A DNA stretch of 64,000 bases, from the NCBI RefSeq assembly GCF_900129365.1, contig NZ_FQVM01000002.1, positions 114,950 through 178,949 on the forward strand, written 5' to 3'. Every line of letters begins with the position of its first letter. The stretch's first letter is position 1. The translations under genes were made by a program, and so were the position numbers. The notes beneath the pieces were generated by a model. That model was given only the letters and a program-made list of their open reading frames with translations, ran no database searches and was not told the origin of the DNA. Origin of the DNA: Clostridium fallax (GTDB lineage Bacteria; Bacillota; Clostridia; Clostridiales; Clostridiaceae). Below, in pieces: positions 36,722 through 44,204 of the stretch.

Positions 36722-37276
36722 ATGAAAGCTACAGGTATAGTTAGACGTATAGATGATCTTGGTAGAGTTGTTATTCCTAAAGAAATAAGAAGAACTTTAA
36801 GAATAAGAGAAGGAGATCCACTAGAAATATTTACAGATAGAGATGGAGGTGTAATATTAAAGAAATATTCACCTATAGAAGAGTTAACAAACTTTTCAAA
36901 AGAATATGCAGAATCATTACATCAAGTTACAGGAAGTATAATTTTAATTGCTGATAAAGATGCATTTATTTCTGTTAGTGGAACATCAAAAAAAGATTAT
37001 ATGGAAAGAAAAGTTTCTAATGAATTAGAAAAGATAATGGAAGATAGAAAAACAATACTTTTAGATGGAGCAAACAAAAAAGTTATTCCATTATATTATG
37101 ATGATAGAACTGATGATAAATACTCATGCCAAGTTATATCTCCAATAATAGCAGAAGGAGATGCTATAGGTGCAGTAATAATATTATCAAAAGAACCAAA
37201 TGAAAAGTTTGATGAATTAGAAATGAAGTTAGCAGAGACAGCATCAGCTTTTTTAGGAAAGCAAATGGAACAATAA
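36722..37276 (+). CDS. spoVT: Stage V sporulation regulator SpoVT
   Basis: AbrB-type DNA-binding regulator of late forespore genes: an N-terminal swapped-hairpin SpoVT_AbrB domain (MKATGIVRRIDDLGRVVIPKEIRRTL.. split as GIVRRIDDLGRVVIPKE) and a C-terminal GAF-like domain (about 55-184). At 184 residues it is typical. The ribosome site AAGGAGGAGTAGTTA precedes the ATG. It opens the conserved run spoVT-yabM-mazG. In Bacillus it is made by the forespore sigma factor; a CATACTG element at 36640-36646 hints at this but is weak. The gene ends just before a hairpin that overlaps the next ribosome site. Confidence 0.96.
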   Translation: MKATGIVRRIDDLGRVVIPKEIRRTLRIREGDPLEIFTDRDGGVILKKYSPIEELTNFSKEYAESLHQVTGSIILIADKDAFISVSGTSKKDYMERKVSNELEKIMEDRKTILLDGANKKVIPLYYDDRTDDKYSCQVISPIIAEGDAIGAVIILSKEPNEKFDELEMKLAETASAFLGKQMEQ

Positions 37277-37315
37277 ATTTAAATTTTAATTAGTAATTAA
37301 TATATTAGGAATAAT

Positions 37316-37374
37316 ACCTCCAAATCAGAAATAAAAATTAAAGTAAGGCTACTTGTGATTTGGAGGTGTTTTTT
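37316..37374 (+). promoter_or_regulatory. Perfect hairpin that includes the RBS of the spoVB-like gene
   Basis: ACCTCCAAATCA (37316-37327) and TGATTTGGAGGT (37356-37367) are exact reverse complements, forming a 12-pair stem with a 28-base loop. The right arm is followed by GTTTTTT and the start codon. The same arm contains GGAGGT, the ribosome binding site of the next gene. So the element looks like a terminator for spoVT and would also hide the ribosome site in any read-through transcript. Confidence 0.8.
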
Positions 37375-38925
37375 ATGGAAAAACAGTCACTGATAAAAGG
37401 AAGTATTATATTAGGATTTGCAGGTATATTAGCAAAAATATTAGGAGTATTTTTTAGATGGCCTATTATAATGCTTTTAGGAGATGAGGGAGTTGGATAT
37501 TATCAAATGCCTTTCCCTATGTATATGATATTTATTGCCTTTGTGGGAGGTATACCAATAGCGATATCTAAATTAGTATCAGAATCTATTGCTAGGGGAA
37601 ATGAGAATGAATCCTTTGAAATAATGAGACAAGCTCTTATTTTTATAACCATACTAGCTTTAGGAATGAGCACTATTTTAATTATAGGTGCTAAAACTAT
37701 AATTAATTTTTTAAAGTGGGATCCTAAAGTTTATTTTTCGTTTATAGCTATGGCATTAGCTCCCTTAATGGTGTCCTTTGTAACAGCTTACAGAGGGTTC
37801 TTTCAAGGTATGCAAAATATGTATCCTACAGCCATATCTCAAGTTTTAGAACAGGTTGGAAGGGTATTAGCTGGTGTTGGTTTAGCATGGGTTTTATTGC
37901 CCTATGGAATAGGATATGCAGCAGGAGGAGCTGCTTTAGGTGCAGGAATAGGTGGGATTTTAGGAGGATTATATCTTCATATTAAATATTCTAAAATAAA
38001 AAGAAGATCTAAAGTTAAAGTTAAATTTATAAATAAAAAAATAATGGACAAAATATTTAAAATTGCAGTTCCTATAGGGTTAGGTATGTTAGTTTCTAAT
38101 CTAATGACTTTAGCTGATTCTATTTTAATACCCCAATTATTATTAAAAGCTGGATTTTCTAATAATGAAATAACGGTATTATTTGCACAATTTTCAGGAA
38201 AAGCAAATGTTTTAGTTAACTTACCATTATCTTTATCAGTAGCTTTAAGTTCTTCTTTAATACCTATAATTGCAGAACATTATGCTTTAAAACAGTTTAG
38301 ACAATTAAAAAATAAAATAACTATATCAATGAAATTTTCTTTTATAATAGCATTTCCATCATTTTTAGGATTATTTTTTCTAGCTAGACCTATTTTAGAT
38401 TTAATATTTCCAGGACAAGGATCAGGATATGATATATTAAAATATTTATCAATATCTATTCCTTTTATAATAATATGTCAAACCACAACTTCTGTACTTC
38501 AAGCTTGCGATAAGTTAAAGCAACCAATAATATTTTTACTTTTAGGAGTTATTATTAAAGTTATACTAACTATATATTTAGTTCCTATAAATACATTGGG
38601 AATATATGGAGCTATAATTGCGACTATAATTGGTTATAGCATACCGGCAATGCTTAATTCTTTATACATGAAATTTATGATAAAGAATGAATTAATGGAA
38701 AAAAACATAGATTATTTTGATGTTATGGCAAAACCAGCAATGGCTTCTTTGATAATGATAATATCAGTTATGTTTAGTTATATATATATTATAGGAGCTG
38801 GGAAATCTATGAAAATAGCCTCCTTGATTTCTATTTCTTTGGGTATTATTATATACTTATTACTTATATTGATTTTAGGTATATTTAAAAATGATTATAT
38901 AAAAAATAAATTTAATAAAAGATGA
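37375..38925 (+). CDS. SpoVB/MOP-type polysaccharide (lipid) flippase, YabM-like
   Basis: Integral membrane protein of 516 residues with about 14 hydrophobic segments, of the oligosaccharidyl-lipid flippase (MATE/MOP) superfamily. It starts QSLIKGSIILGFAGILAKILGVF and includes AYRGFFQGMQNMYPTAISQVLEQ, which is typical of SpoVB/YabM proteins. These move lipid-linked wall precursors across the membrane. In this syntenic place Bacillus has yabM. An in-frame ATG five codons upstream lies inside the hairpin; ATG at 37375 is spaced correctly from GGAGGT. The start region is overlapped by that hairpin (37316-37367). Confidence 0.92.
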   Translation: MEKQSLIKGSIILGFAGILAKILGVFFRWPIIMLLGDEGVGYYQMPFPMYMIFIAFVGGIPIAISKLVSESIARGNENESFEIMRQALIFITILALGMSTILIIGAKTIINFLKWDPKVYFSFIAMALAPLMVSFVTAYRGFFQGMQNMYPTAISQVLEQVGRVLAGVGLAWVLLPYGIGYAAGGAALGAGIGGILGGLYLHIKYSKIKRRSKVKVKFINKKIMDKIFKIAVPIGLGMLVSNLMTLADSILIPQLLLKAGFSNNEITVLFAQFSGKANVLVNLPLSLSVALSSSLIPIIAEHYALKQFRQLKNKITISMKFSFIIAFPSFLGLFFLARPILDLIFPGQGSGYDILKYLSISIPFIIICQTTTSVLQACDKLKQPIIFLLLGVIIKVILTIYLVPINTLGIYGAIIATIIGYSIPAMLNSLYMKFMIKNELMEKNIDYFDVMAKPAMASLIMIISVMFSYIYIIGAGKSMKIASLISISLGIIIYLLLILILGIFKNDYIKNKFNKR

Positions 38926-38949
38926 AATACATTAAAAAGGAGATAAAAT

Positions 38950-40401
38950 ATGATAAAGATAGTAGGGTTAGGACCAGGAGATCCAGCGGCGTTAACTCTT
39001 GGAACTATTAAAGTTATTAAAGAAACAAAAGATGTATTTTTTAGAACGGAAAAACATCCAACGGTAGATTATCTAAAAGAAGAAGGCATAGACTTTAATA
39101 CTTATGATTATGCCTATGAGGAAAGTAAAAGTTTTGATGATGTTTATAAACTTATAGCGGAAGACCTAATAAAAAAGTATAAGGACCATGGAGAAATTAT
39201 ATATGCTGTTCCAGGACATCCATTAGTTGCAGAAAGATCTGTAATAAATTTAATTAATTTATGTAAAGAACAAAATATAGAGTATAAGATATTACCAGCT
39301 GTTAGTTTTGTTGATGCTATGATGGAAAGTTTAAAAATAGATCCTATTGAAGGATTAAAAATTATAGATGCTTTTGATATGGAAAGTCAAATTTTAGATA
39401 AAAGAATAGGAACAATAATAACACAGGTATATAATCCCTTTATAGCATCAGAAGTTAAGTTAAGATTACTTGATTACTATGATGATGAAACAGAGATTTA
39501 TTATGTAAGAGCGGCAGGAATAGAGGGCTTAGAAAGTATAAGAAAGATTCCTCTTTATGAGTTAGATTGGCAAGAAGATATAGATTACCTAACATCAATA
39601 TATATACCAAGAGATGTAAATAATAAAAAAGACTTTTATGATTTATTAAGTATAATAGAGAAATTAAGAGGGGAAGATGGATGTCCTTGGGATAGAGAAC
39701 AAACTCATGAAAGTCTTAAAAAAGCTATGATAGAAGAAGCTTATGAGGTTGTAGATGCTATAGAAGAAGAGGATGATAATGGACTTATAGAAGAATTAGG
39801 AGATGTTCTTTTACAAGTGGTTTTTCATAGCGTTATTGGAAAAGAAGACGGATATTTTAATATATATGATGTTATAGAGGGCATATGTAATAAAATGATA
39901 GAAAGACATCCTCATGTATTTAATGAGGAAAAAATAGACACAGCTGATGAGGTGGTAATTAAATGGGATGAAATCAAAAAGAAAGAAAAAAATATAGAAA
40001 CGATAACAGGGGAAATGAAAAGTATAGCAAATGCTCTTCCAGCTTTAATAGTATCAGAGAAAATACAAAAGAAAGCTAAAAAAGTAGGATTTGATTGGAA
40101 TCATGTAGATGATGCAATAAGTAAAGTGTATGAGGAATTAAATGAGGTTAAAGAGGTATATAATGGAGAAAACATGGAAAAAATAGAAGAAGAGGTGGGA
40201 GATTTATTATTTGCCTGTGTCAATGTCTCTAGATTCCTAAACGTAGATAGTGAACTAGCTTTAAGAAAGACTATCAAAAAATTTATAAGAAGATTTAGTT
40301 TCATAGAAGAAACAGCAAAAGAGAAAAATAAAAAATTAGAAGATATGACTTTAAGTGAAATGGATGAATTATGGAATTTAGCTAAAAGCACAGAAAAATA
40401 A
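38950..40401 (+). CDS. mazG: MazG with N-terminal tetrapyrrole methylase-like domain (YabN)
   Basis: Fusion protein of 483 residues. The N-terminal part (1-220) is a SAM-dependent tetrapyrrole methylase-like domain (IVGLGPGDPAALTLGTI). The C-terminal part holds two MazG NTP pyrophosphatase repeats: LRGEDGCPWDREQTHESLKK with EEAYEVVDAIEEED and EELGDVLLQVVFH, then a second copy around EEVGDLLFACVNVSR. MazG removes abnormal or excess nucleotides; the function of the methylase-like domain is unclear. This YabN fusion is the usual Firmicute form. The ribosome site AAAAAGGAGATAAAAT precedes the ATG. Confidence 0.96.
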   Translation: MIKIVGLGPGDPAALTLGTIKVIKETKDVFFRTEKHPTVDYLKEEGIDFNTYDYAYEESKSFDDVYKLIAEDLIKKYKDHGEIIYAVPGHPLVAERSVINLINLCKEQNIEYKILPAVSFVDAMMESLKIDPIEGLKIIDAFDMESQILDKRIGTIITQVYNPFIASEVKLRLLDYYDDETEIYYVRAAGIEGLESIRKIPLYELDWQEDIDYLTSIYIPRDVNNKKDFYDLLSIIEKLRGEDGCPWDREQTHESLKKAMIEEAYEVVDAIEEEDDNGLIEELGDVLLQVVFHSVIGKEDGYFNIYDVIEGICNKMIERHPHVFNEEKIDTADEVVIKWDEIKKKEKNIETITGEMKSIANALPALIVSEKIQKKAKKVGFDWNHVDDAISKVYEELNEVKEVYNGENMEKIEEEVGDLLFACVNVSRFLNVDSELALRKTIKKFIRRFSFIEETAKEKNKKLEDMTLSEMDELWNLAKSTEK

Positions 40402-40611
40402 AGCTTTATAGAAGGATTTTACCGTTCTATGAAGAATATATAACACAAAGAAAGTTATCCATTATATATACTGTATTGTAAAAAATACATATTTCTATAG
40501 ACTATATAAAAAACAGGATATATAATATGATAATGTAAGTTATAGTTGGTACTATTGTTTATTACACACTATAAAAGGCTTAATATGTTGAATTTTAAGG
40601 AGGATGTAATC

Positions 40612-40887
40612 GTGAATAAGGCAGAATTAATAACAAGCATGGCTGAAAAGAGCAAATTAACAAAGAAAGATGCAGAATTAGCATTAAAATCTTTCATAGA
40701 AAGTGTTGAGGAAGCTTTAGAAAAAGGTGAAAAAGTTCAATTAGTTGGATTTGGAACTTTTGAAACTAGAGAAAGAGCTGCAAGAGAAGGAAGAAATCCA
40801 AGAACTAAAGAAGTTATACAAATTCCTGCTTCAAAGGTTCCAGTATTTAAAGCTGGTAAAGAGTTCAAAGAAAAAGTTAATAAATAA
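40612..40887 (+). CDS. hup: HU family DNA-binding protein
   Basis: Small histone-like protein of 91 residues that bends and compacts DNA. It starts MNKAELITSMAEKSKLTKKDAE and has the HU signature GFGTFETRERAAREGRNPRTKE. The open frame extends 22 codons upstream, but GTG at 40612 follows AAGGAGGATGTAATC and gives the standard length. It lies between mazG and rqcP, a place where HU also occurs in other clostridia. Its own terminator follows. Confidence 0.97.
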   Translation: MNKAELITSMAEKSKLTKKDAELALKSFIESVEEALEKGEKVQLVGFGTFETRERAAREGRNPRTKEVIQIPASKVPVFKAGKEFKEKVNK

Positions 40888-40905
40888 TTAATGCTAAAAA
40901 TTTTA

Positions 40906-40935
40906 GAGCCCGAGAATTCCTCGGGTTCTTTTATA
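40906..40935 (+). terminator. Terminator after hup
   Basis: GAGCCCGAG pairs with CTCGGGTTC around a short AATTC-containing loop, followed by TTTTAT. It is GC-rich for this window. Confidence 0.88.
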
Positions 40936-40976
40936 AATATTTAGTTTAATAAGACGATTTATTAAGGAGCAAAAAT

Positions 40977-41237
40977 ATGAGATTAGATAAGTATTTAAAA
41001 GTATCTAGAATAATAAAAAGAAGAACTGTTGCAAAAGAAGCTTGTGAAGGTGGAAGAGTTAGTATAAATGGAAAAGTAGCCAAACCTTCAGTAGATATAA
41101 AGGAAGGCGATATAATAGAAATTTCTTTTGCAAACAAAAAAATTAAAGCCAAAATAAAGAATATTTCTGAACATGTAAAAAAAGAAGATGCTAAAGATAT
41201 GTACGATATATTAGAAGGTGAAGAGGATAAAGATTAA
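40977..41237 (+). CDS. rqcP: S4-domain RNA-binding protein RqcP (YabO)
   Basis: Small S4 RNA-binding protein of 86 residues: MRLDKYLKVSRIIKRRTVAKE, then GGRVSINGKVAKPS and VDIKEGDIIEISF. RqcP helps RqcH add alanine tails to stalled nascent chains in ribosome quality control; Hsp15 is the related proteobacterial form. The ribosome site AAGGAGCAAAAAT precedes the ATG. It is the first of the run rqcP-yabP-yabQ-divIC-yabR, in the same order as Bacillus. Confidence 0.94.
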   Translation: MRLDKYLKVSRIIKRRTVAKEACEGGRVSINGKVAKPSVDIKEGDIIEISFANKKIKAKIKNISEHVKKEDAKDMYDILEGEEDKD

Positions 41238-41383
41238 TAAATGATATTTAATTGCTAATAGGGATTGGACTTAAGTTAAACCAATCTCTAATTTTATATA
41301 CTGTTATTTATGTTATAAAAGCTGAATATATAATTTTAAAATTACATATATTTTATTATAGTAACATAAATAAGGGAGTTTTT

Positions 41384-41677
41384 ATGGAAAATAAAAAAGA
41401 TATAAAATTAGAAAATAAAAAGAGCAATTTAACTTTAGAAAGTAGAAAAAAGCTATTATTAACAGGTGTAGTTGAAGTAATTAGCTTTGATGAAGAAAAA
41501 ATTCTTTTAAATACACAATTAGGAATGCTTTCTGTAAAAGGAAGTAGTTTAAAGATGAATAAATTAGATGTACAAAATGGTGATGTTGCAATAATGGGTA
41601 GTATATATTCAATGGTTTATTCTAGCCATGAAGTAAAGAAAGAGAAAAAAAGCATAATTAAGAGATTATTTAAGTAG
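41384..41677 (+). CDS. yabP: Sporulation protein YabP
   Basis: YabP family protein, 97 residues: an acidic/basic N-terminus followed by the YabP core (LTLESRKKLLLTGVVEVISFDEEKILLNT in segments, MLSVKGSSLKMNKLDVQNGDVAIMG). In Bacillus it is a mother-cell protein needed for spore coat or cortex formation. The open frame extends about 44 codons upstream, but ATG at 41384 follows AAGGGAGTTTTT and fits the family length. yabQ follows nine bases after its stop. Confidence 0.93.
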   Translation: MENKKDIKLENKKSNLTLESRKKLLLTGVVEVISFDEEKILLNTQLGMLSVKGSSLKMNKLDVQNGDVAIMGSIYSMVYSSHEVKKEKKSIIKRLFK

Positions 41678-41685
41678 GTGATTTT

Positions 41686-42084
41686 ATGTTATTGCCTATT
41701 TTAGATCAATTCAAAATAGTATTATATAGTTTAATTGCAGGAATCATAATAGGAATTTTATTTGATATTTATAAATTATTTAGAGGATATAGAGTTCCCA
41801 AAATAATTGAAGTTATAGAAGATATATTATTTTGGATTTTATGTGCTATAATTGTTTTTACCTTTCTTTTATATACGAACTATGCTTTTTTTGGTATGTA
41901 TGTGTACTTATTTATTGGAATTGGATTATTATTATACTTAAAAACTTTAAGCAGTTATATTTTTAAAGTGGAAAGAACTGTAGGAAAGGGTGTAATAAAG
42001 GGAATTAGGATTTTTGGAAAGAATATATCATACGGTTTTAGAAGTACTTTTACTAAGAAGAAAAATAATAGACCATTGGAATAA
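41686..42084 (+). CDS. yabQ: Sporulation membrane protein YabQ
   Basis: 132-residue membrane protein with about four hydrophobic stretches (roughly 8-27, 46-66, 68-90) and a basic C-terminal tail. The N-terminus QFKIVLYSLIAGIIIGILFDIYKLFRG is typical of YabQ. It is needed for spore cortex formation in Bacillus. It starts nine bases after yabP, with TAGGTGATTTT as the ribosome site, so the two are co-transcribed and probably co-translated. Confidence 0.92.
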   Translation: MLLPILDQFKIVLYSLIAGIIIGILFDIYKLFRGYRVPKIIEVIEDILFWILCAIIVFTFLLYTNYAFFGMYVYLFIGIGLLLYLKTLSSYIFKVERTVGKGVIKGIRIFGKNISYGFRSTFTKKKNNRPLE

Positions 42085-42171
42085 AAAATCACTTGAACAA
42101 AGATAACTAAGAGTTTAAAATAAATATAAATGAGTAATTTTGCCAAAGAATTTTAAAAGGGGCTAAATTAT

Positions 42172-42447
42172 ATGAAAAACAAATTAACAATAAATAAAAT
42201 AGTGATAATAGTACTTATAGCTATTTTTTGTTTTAGTTTTATAAGACAAGAAATAGCTATGAATAAAATACAAAAGCAAATTAATGAAAAGCAAGAAGAA
42301 TTGCAAAAATTAAAAGAAGCTAATGAAGAGCTGAAAAATGAAGCTGATACTATATCTAGTGATCAGTATATTGAAAAGCAGGCTAGGGAAAGATTAGGAA
42401 TGATTAAGCCTGGTGAAAAAGTTGTAATAGAGGAAAAGGGGCAATAG
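42172..42447 (+). CDS. divIC: Septum formation initiator DivIC/FtsB-like
   Basis: Small bitopic division protein of 91 residues: cytoplasmic N-tail, one membrane segment (about 8-24, IVIIVLIAIFCFSFI), a coiled coil (about 30-65, rich in Lys/Glu/Leu/Gln) and the conserved end DQYIEKQARERLGMIKPGEKVV. It links early and late divisome proteins at the septum. It sits after yabQ, as in Bacillus. The ribosome site AAAAGGGGCTAAATT precedes the ATG. Confidence 0.94.
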   Translation: MKNKLTINKIVIIVLIAIFCFSFIRQEIAMNKIQKQINEKQEELQKLKEANEELKNEADTISSDQYIEKQARERLGMIKPGEKVVIEEKGQ

Positions 42448-42528
42448 TTTAAAAATTATATGCTCAAAGTAATGGTTATTATTTTAATAACATATATTTT
42501 AATATTTTTAAGGAGGAGTCTTGGTAAC

Positions 42529-42936
42529 ATGACCTTAAAGGCAGGAAACATTTTAGAGGGTAAAGTGGTTAACATCACTAATTTTGGAGCGTTCGTTGAG
42601 GTTGACGGACAAACAGGTCTAGTTCATATTTCAGAAGTTGCAGATTCATTTGTAAAAGATATAAGACAACATCTTAAAGAACAAGACAAGGTTAAGGTTA
42701 AAGTAATTTCAATTGACGATAAGGGAAAAATAAGCTTATCAATTAAACAAGCGAATACTCAAAGAAAATCTGTTAAACCGGTTGAAATAGATTGGAGCGT
42801 AGAAAAGAAAAAGGCAAGTAATACACAAAACTTTGAGGATATAATGTCAAAATTCTTGAAAGACAGTGAAGAAAGATTAGCTGATGTTAAAAAACATCAA
42901 GAATTTAGAGCAAAAGGCAGAAAAAGCTTAGGTTAA
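42529..42936 (+). CDS. S1 RNA-binding domain protein (YabR-like)
   Basis: 135-residue protein with an N-terminal S1 domain (about 4-75): AGNILEGKVVNITNFGAFVEVDGQ, GLVHISEVAD, VKVKVISIDDKGKISLSIKQA. The basic C-terminal tail resembles YabR and general stress protein 13, which associate with ribosomes or RNA. The open frame extends upstream through a hydrophobic stretch, but ATG at 42529 follows AAGGAGGAG and gives the family N-terminus, so that extension is rejected. It ends the sporulation/division run, and a terminator separates it from the tRNA cluster. Confidence 0.94.
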   Translation: MTLKAGNILEGKVVNITNFGAFVEVDGQTGLVHISEVADSFVKDIRQHLKEQDKVKVKVISIDDKGKISLSIKQANTQRKSVKPVEIDWSVEKKKASNTQNFEDIMSKFLKDSEERLADVKKHQEFRAKGRKSLG

Positions 42937-42961
42937 TTAAATGCAATAATTGAATGTTACT

Positions 42962-42991
42962 AGCATGGATTTTATAAAATCCATGCTTTTT
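42962..42991 (+). terminator. Terminator after the S1-domain gene
   Basis: AGCATGGATTTT pairs with AAAATCCATGCT around a TA loop, then TTTTTA. Confidence 0.93.
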
Positions 42992-43065
42992 ATATATTTT
43001 TTATATAAATTTTAAAGGATAATTAATATTATTATATAAATAAATAAAATTTTTTTAAAAAAGTG

Positions 43066-43094
43066 TTGACATTAATATGACCATACCTTATAAT
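43066..43094 (+). promoter_or_regulatory. Promoter of the tRNA cluster
   Basis: Consensus -35 TTGACA (43066-43071) and -10 TATAAT (43089-43094) with a 17-base spacer, about 40 bases before the first tRNA. It is a perfect sigma-A type promoter, as expected for stable RNA. Confidence 0.92.
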
Positions 43095-43134
43095 AAATCT
43101 TGTCGTTGAGAGGCGACAGCAAAAAACAAAATGT

Positions 43135-43223
43135 GCTGGAGTGGCGGAACTGGCAGACGCACAGGACTTAAAATCCTGCGATGCTAAAACATCGTACCGG
43201 TTCGATTCCGGTCTTCAGCACCA
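43135..43223 (+). tRNA. tRNA-Leu (anticodon TAA), copy 1
   Basis: 89 bases including encoded CCA. The acceptor arms are GCTGGAG and CTTCAGC, the anticodon loop is CTTAAAA (anticodon TAA), and there is a long variable arm as in class II tRNAs (GATGCTAAAACATC). It reads UUA/UUG Leu codons, which are heavily used in this genome. Confidence 0.97.
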
Positions 43224-43229
43224 TAATAA

Positions 43230-43305
<76 letters not shown>

Positions 43306-43309
43306 ATGT

Positions 43310-43386
43310 GGCGGAATAGCTCAGCTGGCTAGAGCATTCGGTTCATACCCGAAGTGTCGTAGGTTCAAGTCCTATTTCCGCTACCA
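43310..43386 (+). tRNA. tRNA-Met elongator (CAT), copy 1
   Basis: 77 bases with CCA. The acceptor GGCGGAA pairs with TTCCGCT (G-T first pair). The anticodon loop is TTCATAC, anticodon CAT. I read it as elongator Met from memory of clostridial sequences. A TilS-modified tRNA-Ile2 also has CAT, so this is the less certain identity of the three. Confidence 0.85.
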
Positions 43387-43406
43387 CTTTTAAAAGTAAA
43401 TACCGT

Positions 43407-43495
43407 GCTGGAGTGGCGGAACTGGCAGACGCACAGGACTTAAAATCCTGCGATGCTAAAACATCGTACCGGTTCGATTCCGGTCTTCAGCACCA
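43407..43495 (+). tRNA. tRNA-Leu (TAA), copy 2
   Basis: Identical to the copy at 43135, exactly 272 bases downstream. Confidence 0.97.
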
Positions 43496-43501
43496 TAATA
43501 A

Positions 43502-43577
<76 letters not shown>

Positions 43578-43581
43578 ATGT

Positions 43582-43658
43582 GGCGGAATAGCTCAGCTGG
43601 CTAGAGCATTCGGTTCATACCCGAAGTGTCGTAGGTTCAAGTCCTATTTCCGCTACCA
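43582..43658 (+). tRNA. tRNA-Met elongator (CAT), copy 2
   Basis: Identical to the copy at 43310; the same caveat about tRNA-Ile2 applies. Confidence 0.85.
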
Positions 43659-43678
43659 CTTTTAAAAATAAATAATAT

Positions 43679-43767
43679 GCTGGAGTGGCGGAACTGGCAG
43701 ACGCACAGGACTTAAAATCCTGCGATGCTAAAACATCGTACCGGTTCGATTCCGGTCTTCAGCACCA
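43679..43767 (+). tRNA. tRNA-Leu (TAA), copy 3
   Basis: Third identical Leu copy, again 272 bases after the second. It is directly followed by the cluster terminator, so the third repeat unit is cut off after its first tRNA. Confidence 0.97.
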
Positions 43768-43799
43768 AAAGAGATTCATATATGAATCTCTTTTTTTTA
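43768..43799 (+). terminator. Terminator of the tRNA cluster
   Basis: AAAAGAGATTCATA pairs with TATGAATCTCTTTT and is followed by more T. It begins on the base after the last CCA. Confidence 0.93.
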
Positions 43800-44204
43800 T
43801 TTAAAAATAAAGATTAATATTATAATAATGTAATTTTAGTCAATAAAGCATTTTATGAATACAAGATATTGGCAAAGTAAATTTATTGTTATAAGTATAT
43901 TTGTAAAATATGTAGAAAAAAATCTTACAATAAAGAAAAAATATGAAAAAAATTATTATAATAAAATATGATAAAAATATATCCCAAAATATCTCTATAC
44001 AATATTAAGAAATGACAAAAATAAAAAAATAATTATAAATAAAAAAACATTTACAATATCTATAAAAATCTATATATAATAAAAAATTTAGAAAAATATA
44101 TTTTAATGTCTTAAAGAAAAAATAATTCACTACATCTTATTACATTTATTTCCAAAAGACTTTGTTATAATAAAATTACAGTTTTAAAAGGGGGAGGAGA
44201 TATA
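43800..44204. other. AT-rich gap upstream of spoIIE
   Basis: About 400 bases, nearly all A/T, with no supported frame. A -10 like TATAAT is at 44166-44171 near the right end, without a good -35 at 17 bases; TTACAT lies 20 bases upstream. Bacillus spoIIE uses a wide-spaced, Spo0A-activated sigma-A promoter, so this layout is suggestive. I did not find a clear Spo0A box. Confidence 0.4.

Noticed and set aside
42460..42528. An N-terminal membrane segment on the S1-domain protein
   Set aside because: The upstream in-frame extension encodes a hydrophobic stretch, but it has no ribosome site and the true AAGGAGGAG site lies inside it. The start at 42529 fits the family.
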